64,000 bases of DNA from Micromonospora tulbaghiae (GTDB lineage: Bacteria > Actinomycetota > Actinomycetes > Mycobacteriales > Micromonosporaceae), in contig NZ_FMCQ01000004.1 in NCBI RefSeq assembly GCF_900091605.1, positions 1 through 64,000 of the forward strand. The letters are read 5' to 3'. This document shows, one piece after another, positions 20,723-29,299 of this stretch. Below the pieces are notes generated by a model. That model did not search any database, was not told the DNA's origin, and was given only the letters and a program-made list of their open reading frames with translations. A program made the position numbers and the translations under genes. Each line of letters starts with the position of its first letter. Position 1 is the first letter of the stretch.

Positions 20723-21499
20723 GTGGGACTCGACGCGTTCGTGTACTGCCGGTGCTGGCAGGACGGCCTCACCACGCCCTGCCCGGTCGAACCGGTCGGC
20801 ATCGACGAGGAGGGCTGTCTCGCGCTGTTGCGGCCGTGGGAGGGCAACAAGGCCGCGCACCGCATGTTCGACGCCTGGCAGGCGGAGGCGTGCCCGCACA
20901 AGGCCATGGAGCAGGCGAGCGAGCACGTGTCCAACTGGGCCGGTGTGCGGCTGTTCCAGCAGGCGCTACGCGCCGCCGGCCCGGAGCGCTTCCCGACGCT
21001 CGCCACCGCGCTGCCGAACCTCAACGGCGGCTCGCTGCCGGCCGACCGGGCGGCGGTGGCGCTCGCCGAGCTGGACGCGTTCGTGCGCACCGACCGGATC
21101 AGCGACGAGGTCGAACTGATCGACGAGGCGACCGGCCGGGTGCTGATGCAGTACGTCGAGAGCTACCACGGGGTGTTCATGTTCGGCCCGGACTTCCAGG
21201 CCGGGGTCGATCCGAACGGCTTCTTCGTCCTCGACCGCGCCGACCCGCCCGCCACTCTGTTCCGGGCCGTCCGGTTCGGCCAGCGGCCGCTGCCCGGTGA
21301 CCGGGTGGAGCTCACCGTCGGCGGGACGCGGACGGTGGTGACGATGCGGCCGGTGGGCGAGCACGGCGAGCCGCCGCCCGAACGGCTCGCGGTACGGACC
21401 CGGAGCCGGTCGGGCGAGGACTTCGCCTACATGGTGGAGCCGCTGCGCCGGCTGTGCGCGGCGTCGGTGGCGACCGGCAACCCGGTCATGTGGTGCTGA
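20723..21499 (+). CDS. hypothetical protein with Cys-rich N-terminus
   Basis: I do not recognise this 258-residue protein. It starts at GTG (MGLDAFVYCRCWQDG). Six Cys occur in the first 55-60 residues and the C-terminal part (VYCRC, PCP, EGC, EACPH) and at the end (RRLCA, MWC), which could bind metal. The middle is mixed alpha/beta with no transmembrane segment. The C-terminal third (GDRVELTVGG and following) looks like a beta domain. It lies 65 bp after the DUF1877 gene in the same orientation and may be cotranscribed. Confidence 0.6.
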   Translation: MGLDAFVYCRCWQDGLTTPCPVEPVGIDEEGCLALLRPWEGNKAAHRMFDAWQAEACPHKAMEQASEHVSNWAGVRLFQQALRAAGPERFPTLATALPNLNGGSLPADRAAVALAELDAFVRTDRISDEVELIDEATGRVLMQYVESYHGVFMFGPDFQAGVDPNGFFVLDRADPPATLFRAVRFGQRPLPGDRVELTVGGTRTVVTMRPVGEHGEPPPERLAVRTRSRSGEDFAYMVEPLRRLCAASVATGNPVMWC

Positions 21500-21509
21500 C
21501 GAGCGGCGC

Positions 21510-22241
21510 TCACCACGGGATCACGCCGGCGTCCTCGAAGTAGCCGCCGGTCGGCCCGTCGTCCGGCAGCGTCGCCAGCCGGATTCCGATCGCCGCGCCC
21601 TGCTGCGGGGTTCGCACGCCCCGGAAGCCGTTCAGGTCGGTCGCGGTGAAGCCGGGGCAGCCGGCGTTGATCAGGATGTTCGTGCCTGCGAGCGCCCGCG
21701 CGTACTGGATCGTCACCGCGTTGAGCATGGTCTTCGACGGCGAGTACGCCACCGACAGCGGGCCGGTCTGGTCCTCGCCGGTTGACGCGCTCTGCCGGGT
21801 CAGCGAGCCGACGCCACTGGACATGTTGACGATCCGCGGCGAGGCTGAGCGGCGCAGCAACGGCAGCATCGCCTCGGTCACCCGGACCACCCCGATCACG
21901 TTCACCTCGACCGCGGTCCGGATGGTCGCGAGGTCGACGTCACCCGGGTGCTGGGGCATGCCACCGGTCACGCCCGCGTTGTTGACGAGCACGTCGAGGC
22001 CGCCGGCCTCCGTCTCCACCAGCCGGGCGGCGGCGGTCACGCTCGCGTCGTCGGTCACGTCCAGCGGTACGCCGAACGCGTCCACGCCACCCGCGCGCAG
22101 CTTCGCGACCGCTTCCGCGAGCCGTTGCTCGTCCCGGGCGCCGACGCCCACCCGCCAGCCCAGCGCGCCCAGGCCCGCCGCGATCTCGTACCCGATTCCC
22201 TTGTTCGCGCCCGTCACCAGCGCGATCGTCCGTTCGCTCAT
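21510..22241 (-). CDS. short-chain dehydrogenase/reductase
   Basis: A 243-residue classical SDR. The Rossmann loop is TGANKGIG (10-17), followed by DVTD, NNAGVTG (about 87) and the catalytic Ser in NMSSG (about 139). YSPSK (about 163-167) holds Tyr and Lys. NAGCPGFTATDL is the cofactor-lid segment. It probably reduces a carbonyl with NADPH (the Arg in GARDEQR would favour NADPH). It is divergent from a LysR regulator with a palindromic site between them, so it is probably that regulator's target. Confidence 0.9.
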   Translation of the reverse strand: MSERTIALVTGANKGIGYEIAAGLGALGWRVGVGARDEQRLAEAVAKLRAGGVDAFGVPLDVTDDASVTAAARLVETEAGGLDVLVNNAGVTGGMPQHPGDVDLATIRTAVEVNVIGVVRVTEAMLPLLRRSASPRIVNMSSGVGSLTRQSASTGEDQTGPLSVAYSPSKTMLNAVTIQYARALAGTNILINAGCPGFTATDLNGFRGVRTPQQGAAIGIRLATLPDDGPTGGYFEDAGVIPW

Positions 22242-22296
22242 GCTCTCGATCCTGTCCGCGCGGCGCGCGGGCCTCCAACACCAGCTCGGTAGCGGG

Positions 22297-22315
22297 CGAT
22301 ACCCGACGGGTATCG
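22297..22315. promoter_or_regulatory. LysR-type operator (T-N11-A palindrome)
   Basis: CGATACCCGACGGGTATCG is palindromic except for its centre and contains the LysR T-N11-A pattern (T22300, A22312). It lies between the divergent SDR and LysR genes. A -10-like TACGGT (22325-22330) is six bases from the lysR ATG, predicting a leaderless mRNA. Confidence 0.7.
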
Positions 22316-22336
22316 ATCCGGCGGTACGGTGGCGGG

Positions 22337-23185
22337 ATGGAGACGCGGGAGCTTCGCTACTTCGTCGCGGTCGCCGAGGAACTGCACTTCGGTCGCGCCG
22401 CGCGCCGTCTGGGCATCGCCCAGCCGCCGCTGTCGCGCGCGATCCGGCAACTCGAACGGCGTCTCGGCGTGACCCTGCTGGAACGGGACAGCCGCAGCGT
22501 CGCGCTCACCGCGGCCGGGTCGGTGCTGCTACGGGAGGGCCGGGCCGCCCTGGACGCCGTGGATGCCGCCGACCGCCGTACCCGCCGCGCCGGTCAGGCC
22601 GTGAACGGCGGCCCCGGGCTGGTGCTGGCGACGAAGGCGGGCGCGTCGAGCGAGCTGCTGCCGAAACTGCTCGACGCGTACGCGGCCGAGCCGGACGCGG
22701 TCCCCGTCGAGGTGCTGTTGTGCGGCATCGGCGAACAGGAACGGCTGCTGCGCGACGGGCGGGCCGACGTGGCGCTGCTGCACCTGCCGTTCGACTCGAC
22801 CACCGGCCTGGACACCGAGGAACTGGTCACCGAGCAGCAGGTGGCGGTCCTGCCGGCCGGCCATCCCCTGGCCCGGCGGCCGCACCTGCTGATGGCCGAG
22901 GTGGAGACGCTGTCCGGCCTGCCGATGCCGCGCTGGCCCCGGGCCGACGGGTCGTATCCGGAGGGCCTGGGCCCCGAGGTCCGCGACCACGCCCAGTTGT
23001 TCCAGCTCATCGCGCTCGGCCGTACCGCTGTGGTGCTGCCGGAGTCGGTGCGGACGCTGCTGCTCGCCGACCTGGCCGCCGTGCCGGTGCCGGACGCGCC
23101 GGCGGTGACCACCGTGATCGCCTGGCCGCCGCACAGCCGGTCCCGGCCCCTCGCCGCCCTGATCCGGACCGCCACCCGCCTGTAG
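22337..23185 (+). CDS. LysR-family transcriptional regulator
   Basis: 282 residues. The winged HTH is at residues 1-60 (RELRYFVAVAEELHFGRAARRLGIAQPPLSRAIRQLE, in pieces the standard LysR pattern) and a periplasmic-binding-type effector domain at about 90-280. It probably binds the palindrome 22297-22315, regulating itself and the divergent SDR gene in response to a small metabolite. It is convergent with the GNAT gene, with only seven bases between the stop codons. Confidence 0.9.
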   Translation: METRELRYFVAVAEELHFGRAARRLGIAQPPLSRAIRQLERRLGVTLLERDSRSVALTAAGSVLLREGRAALDAVDAADRRTRRAGQAVNGGPGLVLATKAGASSELLPKLLDAYAAEPDAVPVEVLLCGIGEQERLLRDGRADVALLHLPFDSTTGLDTEELVTEQQVAVLPAGHPLARRPHLLMAEVETLSGLPMPRWPRADGSYPEGLGPEVRDHAQLFQLIALGRTAVVLPESVRTLLLADLAAVPVPDAPAVTTVIAWPPHSRSRPLAALIRTATRL

Positions 23186-23192
23186 GACGGCC

Positions 23193-23672
23193 CTACGACA
23201 GGTCCTTGCGCATCTGCTGGGTGACCACCCGGTAGCCGGAGGTCTCGTACAGCTTGCGCGCCGTCTCGTTGGCGCCGAAGACGTTCAGCTCGAGCGCCTG
23301 GGCGCCGTGCTCCCGGGCCGCCCGCTCCCCCGCCGCGAGCAGCGCCCGCCCCAGGCCCCGGCCCCGGTGCCCGGCGGCCACCTCGATGTCGTAGAGGAAC
23401 GCGCAGCCGGCGAGCCCACGCGGATGGGTGAGGCCGATCCACAGGCGCCCTACCGGCGAGCCGTCGGCCAGCACGCCGAGCAGGAAGAGCATGCCGGGCG
23501 TCGCCATGCCCTCCGGCAGGAAGGCGGCACTTTCCTGCCGGGCCCGGTCGAGCGCCTCCTCCGGAGTCCAGTTGCCGGCGGCCACGTGCTCCTGCGCGTA
23601 GCCGGCGGCGAGTTCGTCCTGCCAGCGATCGAACTCCTCCGCCGACATCGCCCGCGCGCTCACCTCGGTCAT
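23193..23672 (-). CDS. GNAT-family N-acetyltransferase
   Basis: 159 residues. The N-terminal half (FDRWQDELAAGYAQEHVAAG) matches the group of GNATs that includes mycothiol-like and aminoglycoside-type acetyltransferases. The acetyl-CoA loop is HRGRGLGRALL (about 101-111), followed by ALELNVFGANETARKLYETSGY, a very typical end. The acceptor is unknown. It lies 57 bp downstream of cvnD in the same orientation, so it may be read through from the conservon. Confidence 0.85.
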   Translation of the reverse strand: MTEVSARAMSAEEFDRWQDELAAGYAQEHVAAGNWTPEEALDRARQESAAFLPEGMATPGMLFLLGVLADGSPVGRLWIGLTHPRGLAGCAFLYDIEVAAGHRGRGLGRALLAAGERAAREHGAQALELNVFGANETARKLYETSGYRVVTQQMRKDLS

Positions 23673-23729
23673 GGCGCCCAGACTGCCATGGTCGACCGGC
23701 TCGCGCCGCCCCGCCGACGGCGCCGCGGA

Positions 23730-24338
23730 TCAGTCCTCGGCGGCGCGGCGGCGCGCCTCCCGCAGCTTCATGGCGTGCTCCAGCAGCGTGATCAGCACCT
23801 CCTTGGCCGACTCCCGCTCGCGCGCGTCGCACAGCACCACGGGTACGTCCGGGTCCAGGTCGAGCGCGGCCTGCACCTCGTCGAGGCGGAACTGCTTGGC
23901 GCCCTCGAAGCAGTTCACCGCCACCACGAAGGGCGTGCCGCGTCCCTCGAAGTAGTCGATCGACGGGAAGCAGTCGGCGAGCCGGCGGGTGTCCGCGAGC
24001 ACCACCGCACCGAGCGCGCCCAGCGCCAGCTCGTCCCAGACGAACCAGAACCGGTCCTGCCCGGGGGTGCCGAACAGGTAGAGCACCAGGTCGTCGCTGA
24101 TGGTGATGCGGCCGAAGTCCATCGCCACCGTGGTGGTCGACTTCTCCTCGATGCCGGACAGGTCGTCGATGCCGATCCCGGTCTCGGTCAGCACCTCCTC
24201 GGTGCGCAGCGGCCGGGTCTCGCTGACCGCGCCGACCATCGTGGTCTTGCCGACGCCGAACCCGCCCGCGATCAGGATCTTGATCGCGGTGGGCAGCGGT
24301 GCGGCGCCCGCCGGCCGCTCAGAGCGCCCGTAGTCCAT
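23730..24338 (-). CDS. cvnD: conservon Ras-like GTP-binding protein CvnD
   Basis: A 202-residue small GTPase. The P-loop GGFGVGKTT is at about 25-33, the switch I Thr is in the EEKSTTTVAMDFG region (about 64-76), and LFGTPGQDRFWF gives the G3 motif with Gln (about 89-100). The G4 motif is VNCFEG rather than NKxD, as usual in this family (MglA/CvnD type). It acts with CvnA-C as a membrane-associated signalling complex resembling a G-protein-coupled system. It overlaps cvnC by 20 bp. Confidence 0.92.
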   Translation of the reverse strand: MDYGRSERPAGAAPLPTAIKILIAGGFGVGKTTMVGAVSETRPLRTEEVLTETGIGIDDLSGIEEKSTTTVAMDFGRITISDDLVLYLFGTPGQDRFWFVWDELALGALGAVVLADTRRLADCFPSIDYFEGRGTPFVVAVNCFEGAKQFRLDEVQAALDLDPDVPVVLCDARERESAKEVLITLLEHAMKLREARRRAAED

Positions 24339-24708
24339 TGATTACCGCCTCGAAAACGTGCTCGTCGGGAAGGCCGGCGGTGGTCGCGCGCGGCTCGCGT
24401 ACCTGTACCAGGCTGCGGGCGGCCAGGTCTCCGAGGAGTACCCGGACCGTGCCCACCGGCAGGTCGAGATGGGCGGCGATCTCGGCCACGGAGAGGATCC
24501 GCTGGCAGAGGCCGACGATCGCCACGTGCTCCGGGCCGAGCCCGGACTCCGACCCGACATCCGTGCGGGTCGAGGTGACCAGCGAGATCAGGTCGAACGT
24601 ACCGGTGACCGGGCGTGCCCGGCCTCCGGTCACCGCGTACGGGCGCACCACCGGGCCGGCGTGGTCGTCCACCCACTCCTGCTCCGCGGAGTCCCCCCGG
24701 CCGGTCAT
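24319..24708 (-). CDS. cvnC: conservon DUF742 protein CvnC
   Basis: 129 residues with the DUF742 winged-helix pattern: VRPYAVTGGR at about 21-30, ISLVT, then ILSVAEIAAHLDLPVGTVRVLLGDLA (a helix-turn-helix) and the ending VFEAVINGLRAL. It is the third component of the conservon complex and possibly links kinase and GTPase. Its ATG overlaps the stop of cvnB (ATGA at 24705-24708). Confidence 0.9.
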   Translation of the reverse strand: MTGRGDSAEQEWVDDHAGPVVRPYAVTGGRARPVTGTFDLISLVTSTRTDVGSESGLGPEHVAIVGLCQRILSVAEIAAHLDLPVGTVRVLLGDLAARSLVQVREPRATTAGLPDEHVFEAVINGLRAL

Positions 24709-25130
24709 CGTGCCGTGTTCTCGCCGAGGGGCTGTTCCCGGGTCGGTGACGCGACGAACCGGCCGACCCGGGTGACGAGCATGGCCATCTCGTACGCGAT
24801 CAGGCCGACGTCCGCGTCCTCCGAGGCCAGCACCGCCAGGCAGGCGTTACGCCCGGCCGCGGTGACGAACAGGAAGGAGGACTGCATCTCGATGATGGTC
24901 TGCTGTACGTGTCCGCCACCGAACCGCTTGCCCGCGCCGCGGGCCAGGCTCTGGATGCCCGCCGCCATGGCCGCCAGGTGCTCGCCGTCGTCCCGGCTCA
25001 ATCCGCGGGACGAGGCCATCAACAGTCCGTCGGTGGAGAGCGCCACGGCGTGCTCCGCCTGCTTGACCCGGCCGACCAGGTCATCCAGCAGCCACGTCAG
25101 ATCCGCGCTCGAAGCCGTCTTCTGCGCCAC
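24705..25130 (-). CDS. cvnB: conservon Roadblock/LC7 protein CvnB
   Basis: 141 residues, one Roadblock/LC7 domain: LTWLLDDLVGRVKQAEHAVALS, then DGLLMASSRGL, a central helix (LAAMAAGIQSLARGAG) and LFVTAAGRNACLAVLAS. These proteins dimerise and bind small GTPases such as CvnD. The gene sits 66 bp after cvnA and overlaps cvnC by four bases. Confidence 0.92.
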   Translation of the reverse strand: MAQKTASSADLTWLLDDLVGRVKQAEHAVALSTDGLLMASSRGLSRDDGEHLAAMAAGIQSLARGAGKRFGGGHVQQTIIEMQSSFLFVTAAGRNACLAVLASEDADVGLIAYEMAMLVTRVGRFVASPTREQPLGENTAR

Positions 25131-25196
25131 TCGTCGTCCTCATCTTCCCGGCTGGTGTGCCGTCAACATCCGGTTTCCGTCGCGTCGACGTCCCGG

Positions 25197-27659
25197 TCAG
25201 GTAACCTGCTCGTCCGCGTCGGCCGGCCCGCCGCCGGACCCCTGCGCTCCGCCGAGCAGGCGCGCGGCATCGGTACGGCCGCGTCGCGTACCGCTCTGGT
25301 AGGAGCTCATCATCCGGCGCACCTGCTCCGGTGCACGCGCCGTGTCGTCGTCGGCGGCGTCGTCGTCCGCCCCGGTCTGGTCGTGCCGCAGCTCCGGCAC
25401 GAGGCTGGCCTGGCGTACCCGGACCGGCAGTCCCGCGTCGGTGACCGTCTCCGGCTCCGTCGCCGGCGACGCCTCTGCTTCTTCCGTCGTGGCGGCAGGC
25501 CGACGCTCCACCACTGTCAGCTCCGTGGTGGGCGCCGCCACCGCGGGCTGCCGCTTGCGGGTACGCGCGGGCAGCCCGGAGGGGGTCAGCCGGGGCGCCC
25601 GCGTCACCGGCTCCGGCGGGGCGGACTCGGCCGGCTGGTCCGGTTCGGCGCCGCCGTCCGGGCCGGACGGGGTCGCCGGCCCGTCGCCGTCGCCGTCCGG
25701 CGTGCTCCGCGCCGGATCCGGTGCGGGCGCCGCCGGCAGGGCCGTCCCGGGGGCGGGCAGGGCGTCGGACGCGTCGGCGCCGTCGGCGGTGATCAGTTCC
25801 CGCGGGATCAGCACCACCGCCGTCGTCCCGCCGTACGCGGACTCCTTGAGCTGCACCTTGACGCCGTGCCGCTCGGTGAGCCGGCTGACCACGAACAGGC
25901 CGAGCCGGGCGGCGTCGGCCAGGTTCAGCTCGGACCGGTCGACGATGCGCGCGTTGGCGGCGGCCAGCTCGTCGGCGCTCATGCCGAGGCCGCGGTCCTC
26001 GATCTCGATGGCGAAGCCGTTGGCCACGAGCTGACCGCGGACCTCCACTATGGTCTGCGGCGGCGAGAAGGAGAGTCCGTTCTCGATCAGCTCGGCCAGC
26101 AGGTGGATCACGTCACCCACGGCGCGGCCGGTGAGCGACACCTCGCCGAGCGGGCGCACGGTGACCCGGGTGTAGTCCTCGACCTCGGCGACCGCGCCGC
26201 GGACCACGTCGACCATGGGAACGTTGCGCCGCCAGGCCCGGCCCGGCGTCGAGCCGGAGAGCACGATCAGGTTCTCCGCGTTGCGCCGCATCCGGGTGGC
26301 CAGGTGGTCGACCCGGAACAGGTCCTCCAGCTCCTCGGCGTCGTGTTCCCGCCGTTCCATCGCGTCCAGCAGCGTGAGCTGCCGGTGCACGAGCGCCTGG
26401 GTGCGCCGGGCCAGGCTGAGGAACACGTCGCGTACGCTTCGGCGCAGTTCGGCCTGCTCGACGGCGGTACGGACGGCGGTCTCCTGGACGACGTTGAACG
26501 CCTTGCCCACCTGGCCGATCTCGTCGTCGCCGAACTGCAACGGTGGCGCCTCGCGGGCGACGTCCACCTCCTCGCCGCGGCCCAGCCGTTCCACCACGCT
26601 CGGCAGGCGTTCGTGCGCCAGCTTGAAGGCGGCCTCGCGCAGCCGTTCGAGCTGGCGGACGAGCGCACGTGTCGTGGTGATCGAGACGACCACGGAGGCG
26701 ATGACGGCGATCAGGCCGAGACCGGCGGCGAGCACCAGCCGCACGATGACGCCGATCGCGACCGGCATGGCCCGGGACACGATGTCCTCACCACCGGCGA
26801 GGATCACCTCGCGCAGGTCGGCCATCGCCTTCTCGGCGGCGGCCTGCCACGCCGCGGTGGTCACCGGCGGGCGCACCTCGGCGCCCTTGGCCGCGAGCAC
26901 CTGGTCCTGGAGCGTGCGGAGCTGCTGGAACGCGTCGCCCTGGACCATCCGGTCGAAGCGGGCGCGGTCGCTCGGGGCGAGTTCCCGGGCGGTGCGGTCG
27001 GCGAGGAACCACTGCGCGCCGACCAGGCGGGCGAAAGCGGTCTGCTCGCCGACGGTGATCCGGTTGGCCGCGATCGCGCCGGTGAGCAGCGCGTCCTGTT
27101 GGGACAGCAGCTCCCGGGACCGGTTGAGGTCGATGAGCGCGGCGGTGTCCTGGGCGATCTCGTCGTCGTCGAGGCCGCCGAGGGCGTCGAAGACCGCGAA
27201 GATCCCGTCGACCGCCTCGTCGTACGCGATCAGCGTGGTGGTCCGGTCGATGGTCTTACGGCTGACGTCGGCGCGTACCTGGCCGAGCTGGTTCAGCTCG
27301 ATCTTCAGCTCGTCGAGCCGGCTCATCAGTTCTTCGCTGGCCGGGATCTCGGTGCGCCAGTCCCGCACCGAGCGCCACAGCGCGCCGGCGGTCTCGTCGG
27401 TACGCGCCCGCTGGGCCTCCAGTTCCTGCAGCCGGCCCGGGTCGGACTCGCCGAGGTAGCGCAGCGACAGCCGGCGCTCGGCCTGCAGCTCCTGCAGCAG
27501 CGGGTCGCTCGGTTCGAAGACGCGCGCGTTGAGCGTCTGCACGCCGAGCAGGTTGAATCCGTCCCGTACGGTCACCCACGCGGCGAACGCCCAGAGCGCG
27601 GTCAGCGACGCCAGCAGCGCGATGATCTTCGTACGGAGATTCGTACTGCGGGAACCCAT
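25197..27659 (-). CDS. cvnA: conservon sensor histidine-kinase-like protein CvnA
   Basis: An 820-residue membrane sensor. TM1 is at about 12-30 and is followed by a large extracytoplasmic helical region (about 45-300) of the nitrate/nitrite-sensing type. TM2 is at about 310-340, followed by a HAMP-like linker (about 345-420) and an ATPase domain with ELIENGLSFSPP (N box, about 490) and DRGLGMS (G1 box, about 524). The phospho-His region is degenerate (VHRQLTLLDAMERREHDAEELEDL). The last 170 residues are Pro/Ala/Asp-rich and disordered. ATG 27659 is preferred; a GTG is one codon upstream. It is 80 bp downstream of the terpene operon, in the same orientation. Confidence 0.9.
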   Translation of the reverse strand: MGSRSTNLRTKIIALLASLTALWAFAAWVTVRDGFNLLGVQTLNARVFEPSDPLLQELQAERRLSLRYLGESDPGRLQELEAQRARTDETAGALWRSVRDWRTEIPASEELMSRLDELKIELNQLGQVRADVSRKTIDRTTTLIAYDEAVDGIFAVFDALGGLDDDEIAQDTAALIDLNRSRELLSQQDALLTGAIAANRITVGEQTAFARLVGAQWFLADRTARELAPSDRARFDRMVQGDAFQQLRTLQDQVLAAKGAEVRPPVTTAAWQAAAEKAMADLREVILAGGEDIVSRAMPVAIGVIVRLVLAAGLGLIAVIASVVVSITTTRALVRQLERLREAAFKLAHERLPSVVERLGRGEEVDVAREAPPLQFGDDEIGQVGKAFNVVQETAVRTAVEQAELRRSVRDVFLSLARRTQALVHRQLTLLDAMERREHDAEELEDLFRVDHLATRMRRNAENLIVLSGSTPGRAWRRNVPMVDVVRGAVAEVEDYTRVTVRPLGEVSLTGRAVGDVIHLLAELIENGLSFSPPQTIVEVRGQLVANGFAIEIEDRGLGMSADELAAANARIVDRSELNLADAARLGLFVVSRLTERHGVKVQLKESAYGGTTAVVLIPRELITADGADASDALPAPGTALPAAPAPDPARSTPDGDGDGPATPSGPDGGAEPDQPAESAPPEPVTRAPRLTPSGLPARTRKRQPAVAAPTTELTVVERRPAATTEEAEASPATEPETVTDAGLPVRVRQASLVPELRHDQTGADDDAADDDTARAPEQVRRMMSSYQSGTRRGRTDAARLLGGAQGSGGGPADADEQVT

Positions 27660-27739
27660 CACACCGTCCTGGCCCGGTCTTCGGTCGGTCCGAAATCCGA
27701 TCGACTCCGGCGCACGCTAGCAGCCGTCGTGAACCTCAT

Positions 27740-29299
27740 TCAAGCGATCCTGATCATGGTAGGTGCGACCCTGGTCCGGGTCGCCCGGGCGCGGCCGGAG
27801 GCCGCCAGCACCGCGGCCCGCACGATCCGCGTCGGGCGGTAGAGGTCCTTGTCGTGCCATAGTGCCGGTTCGGCGTCGCATCCGTCCAGCTCGGACAGTC
27901 GACGGCGGCCCCGCGCCAGCGCCGACGTGATCCGGGCGTCGCCGGGCCGGCCCGCGTCGGCCAGGGCGAGCACCGCGTACGCGGTCTCCTCGGCGGTGCC
28001 GTCCCACCGTCCCCAGGAGCCGTCCGGGCGCTGCGTGTCCAGCAACCAGGCCACTCCCCGCTCGACCGCGGCGCGCGCCGCGCCGTCCGGGGCGTGGTCG
28101 GCCAGCGCCAGCAGCACCGCGTAGGTGGCGTAGTACGGCGAGGCGTGCCAGCGGTCCTCCCACCGCCCGTCCGGCTCCTGCCGGTCCAGCAGCCACTCGG
28201 TGACCCGGCGCCGGGCGCCGGTGACGCCGGGCGCGCTCGGTTGCTCGCCGAGCGCGTCGAGCACGTGCGCGTTCGTGGTCAGCGACGCCCCGTCCTCCCC
28301 CGGCCAGGTGCAGAAGTGCGCTCCGGTGTCGAACCCGGCCAGCGGCGCGACGCCCGGCGCGCGGCCCAGCCGGGCCAGCGCGTAGAGCGTGACCGCTGTG
28401 GTGTCGGCGTCGGCGGGCAGGCCGGGCGCGGTGGCCGCGCCGGACGGTCCGGCCGCGGCGCGCAGCTCGGTCAGCACCGGCTCGGGCGCGCCGACCGGCA
28501 CGCCGGCCCGGACCAGGATGCCGAGCACCCAGGCGCGTTCGAAGACGGTGATCGGGCTCGCGCAGGGCACCGGACCGGGCCGGGCGACAGCGTTCAGGTA
28601 GTCGAGCGCGGGTCCGGGCTCCGGCCCGCCCAGCCAGGCGGCGGTCGCGGCGGGTGAGGCGCCGACCGCGCCGCTGGCCGAGGGACGCACCCCGGGCGCG
28701 CGGTACGCCAGCTGGCCCGCCACCTCCAGCGCGTGCGTCAGCTTCTCCGGTACGGGTCCTCCGGTGGCGAGCAGTCCGCGTACCCGGGTCAGCCGGGCCG
28801 GGTCGAGACCGGCCGGCAGCGGCAGGCGGGGCCGGCCGGCCCACTCGGCCAGGCCGGGTGGCGGACCGGACGGCCCGTCGAGGTGCCGGTCCACCGCCGT
28901 CAGCAGCGCCGGCACGATCAGGTCGGTGGCCGGCAGGTCCGGCGGGGCGCCGGCACGCAGCGCGTCGGCCAGGTACGCCAGTCCCCGGCGCGCGGCGGCT
29001 GCGGGCGCGGCGGCCGGTCCGTCGCGGTGCAGCACGGTCAACAGCGCCTCGACCGCGCTCAGCGTCGGCACCAGGGCGTACCCGGCGGGGCCACCCCAGC
29101 CGCCGTCCGGACGCTGCCGGTCAAGCAGCCAGGCCACGCGCCGGTCGTGGCCGTCGAGCCAGGGCGCGAGCGCGACCAGCCGCCCGGTCTCGTAGACCGA
29201 CGGCGACGTCTGTCCCTCCGGTTCGCCACCGAGCGCGGTGATCAGGTCGTGCGCGGTACCGGACCGGGTGGCGGGCACCGGTCGGGCGGTGAGCGTCAC
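27740..29299 (-). CDS. class II (protonating) terpene cyclase, diterpene type
   Basis: 519 residues with an alpha/alpha-barrel built from QW-like repeats: RQRPDGGWGG (about 83), RQEPDGRWED (about 377) and TQRPDGSWGR (about 425). The general-acid motif is DADTTA (about 297-302), a DxDTT variant of canonical DxDD. Enzymes of this class protonate and cyclise geranylgeranyl diphosphate to bicyclic diphosphates (ent-CPP-like or halimadienyl type). Start GTG 29299 overlaps the stop of the class I synthase gene (GTGA), so the two are translationally coupled. The product cannot be predicted from sequence. Confidence 0.85.
   Translation of the reverse strand: MTLTARPVPATRSGTAHDLITALGGEPEGQTSPSVYETGRLVALAPWLDGHDRRVAWLLDRQRPDGGWGGPAGYALVPTLSAVEALLTVLHRDGPAAAPAAAARRGLAYLADALRAGAPPDLPATDLIVPALLTAVDRHLDGPSGPPPGLAEWAGRPRLPLPAGLDPARLTRVRGLLATGGPVPEKLTHALEVAGQLAYRAPGVRPSASGAVGASPAATAAWLGGPEPGPALDYLNAVARPGPVPCASPITVFERAWVLGILVRAGVPVGAPEPVLTELRAAAGPSGAATAPGLPADADTTAVTLYALARLGRAPGVAPLAGFDTGAHFCTWPGEDGASLTTNAHVLDALGEQPSAPGVTGARRRVTEWLLDRQEPDGRWEDRWHASPYYATYAVLLALADHAPDGAARAAVERGVAWLLDTQRPDGSWGRWDGTAEETAYAVLALADAGRPGDARITSALARGRRRLSELDGCDAEPALWHDKDLYRPTRIVRAAVLAASGRARATRTRVAPTMIRIA

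Noticed and set aside
24909..27842. 977-codon open frame opposite cvnA
   Set aside because: Shadow; cvnA has clear ATPase motifs.
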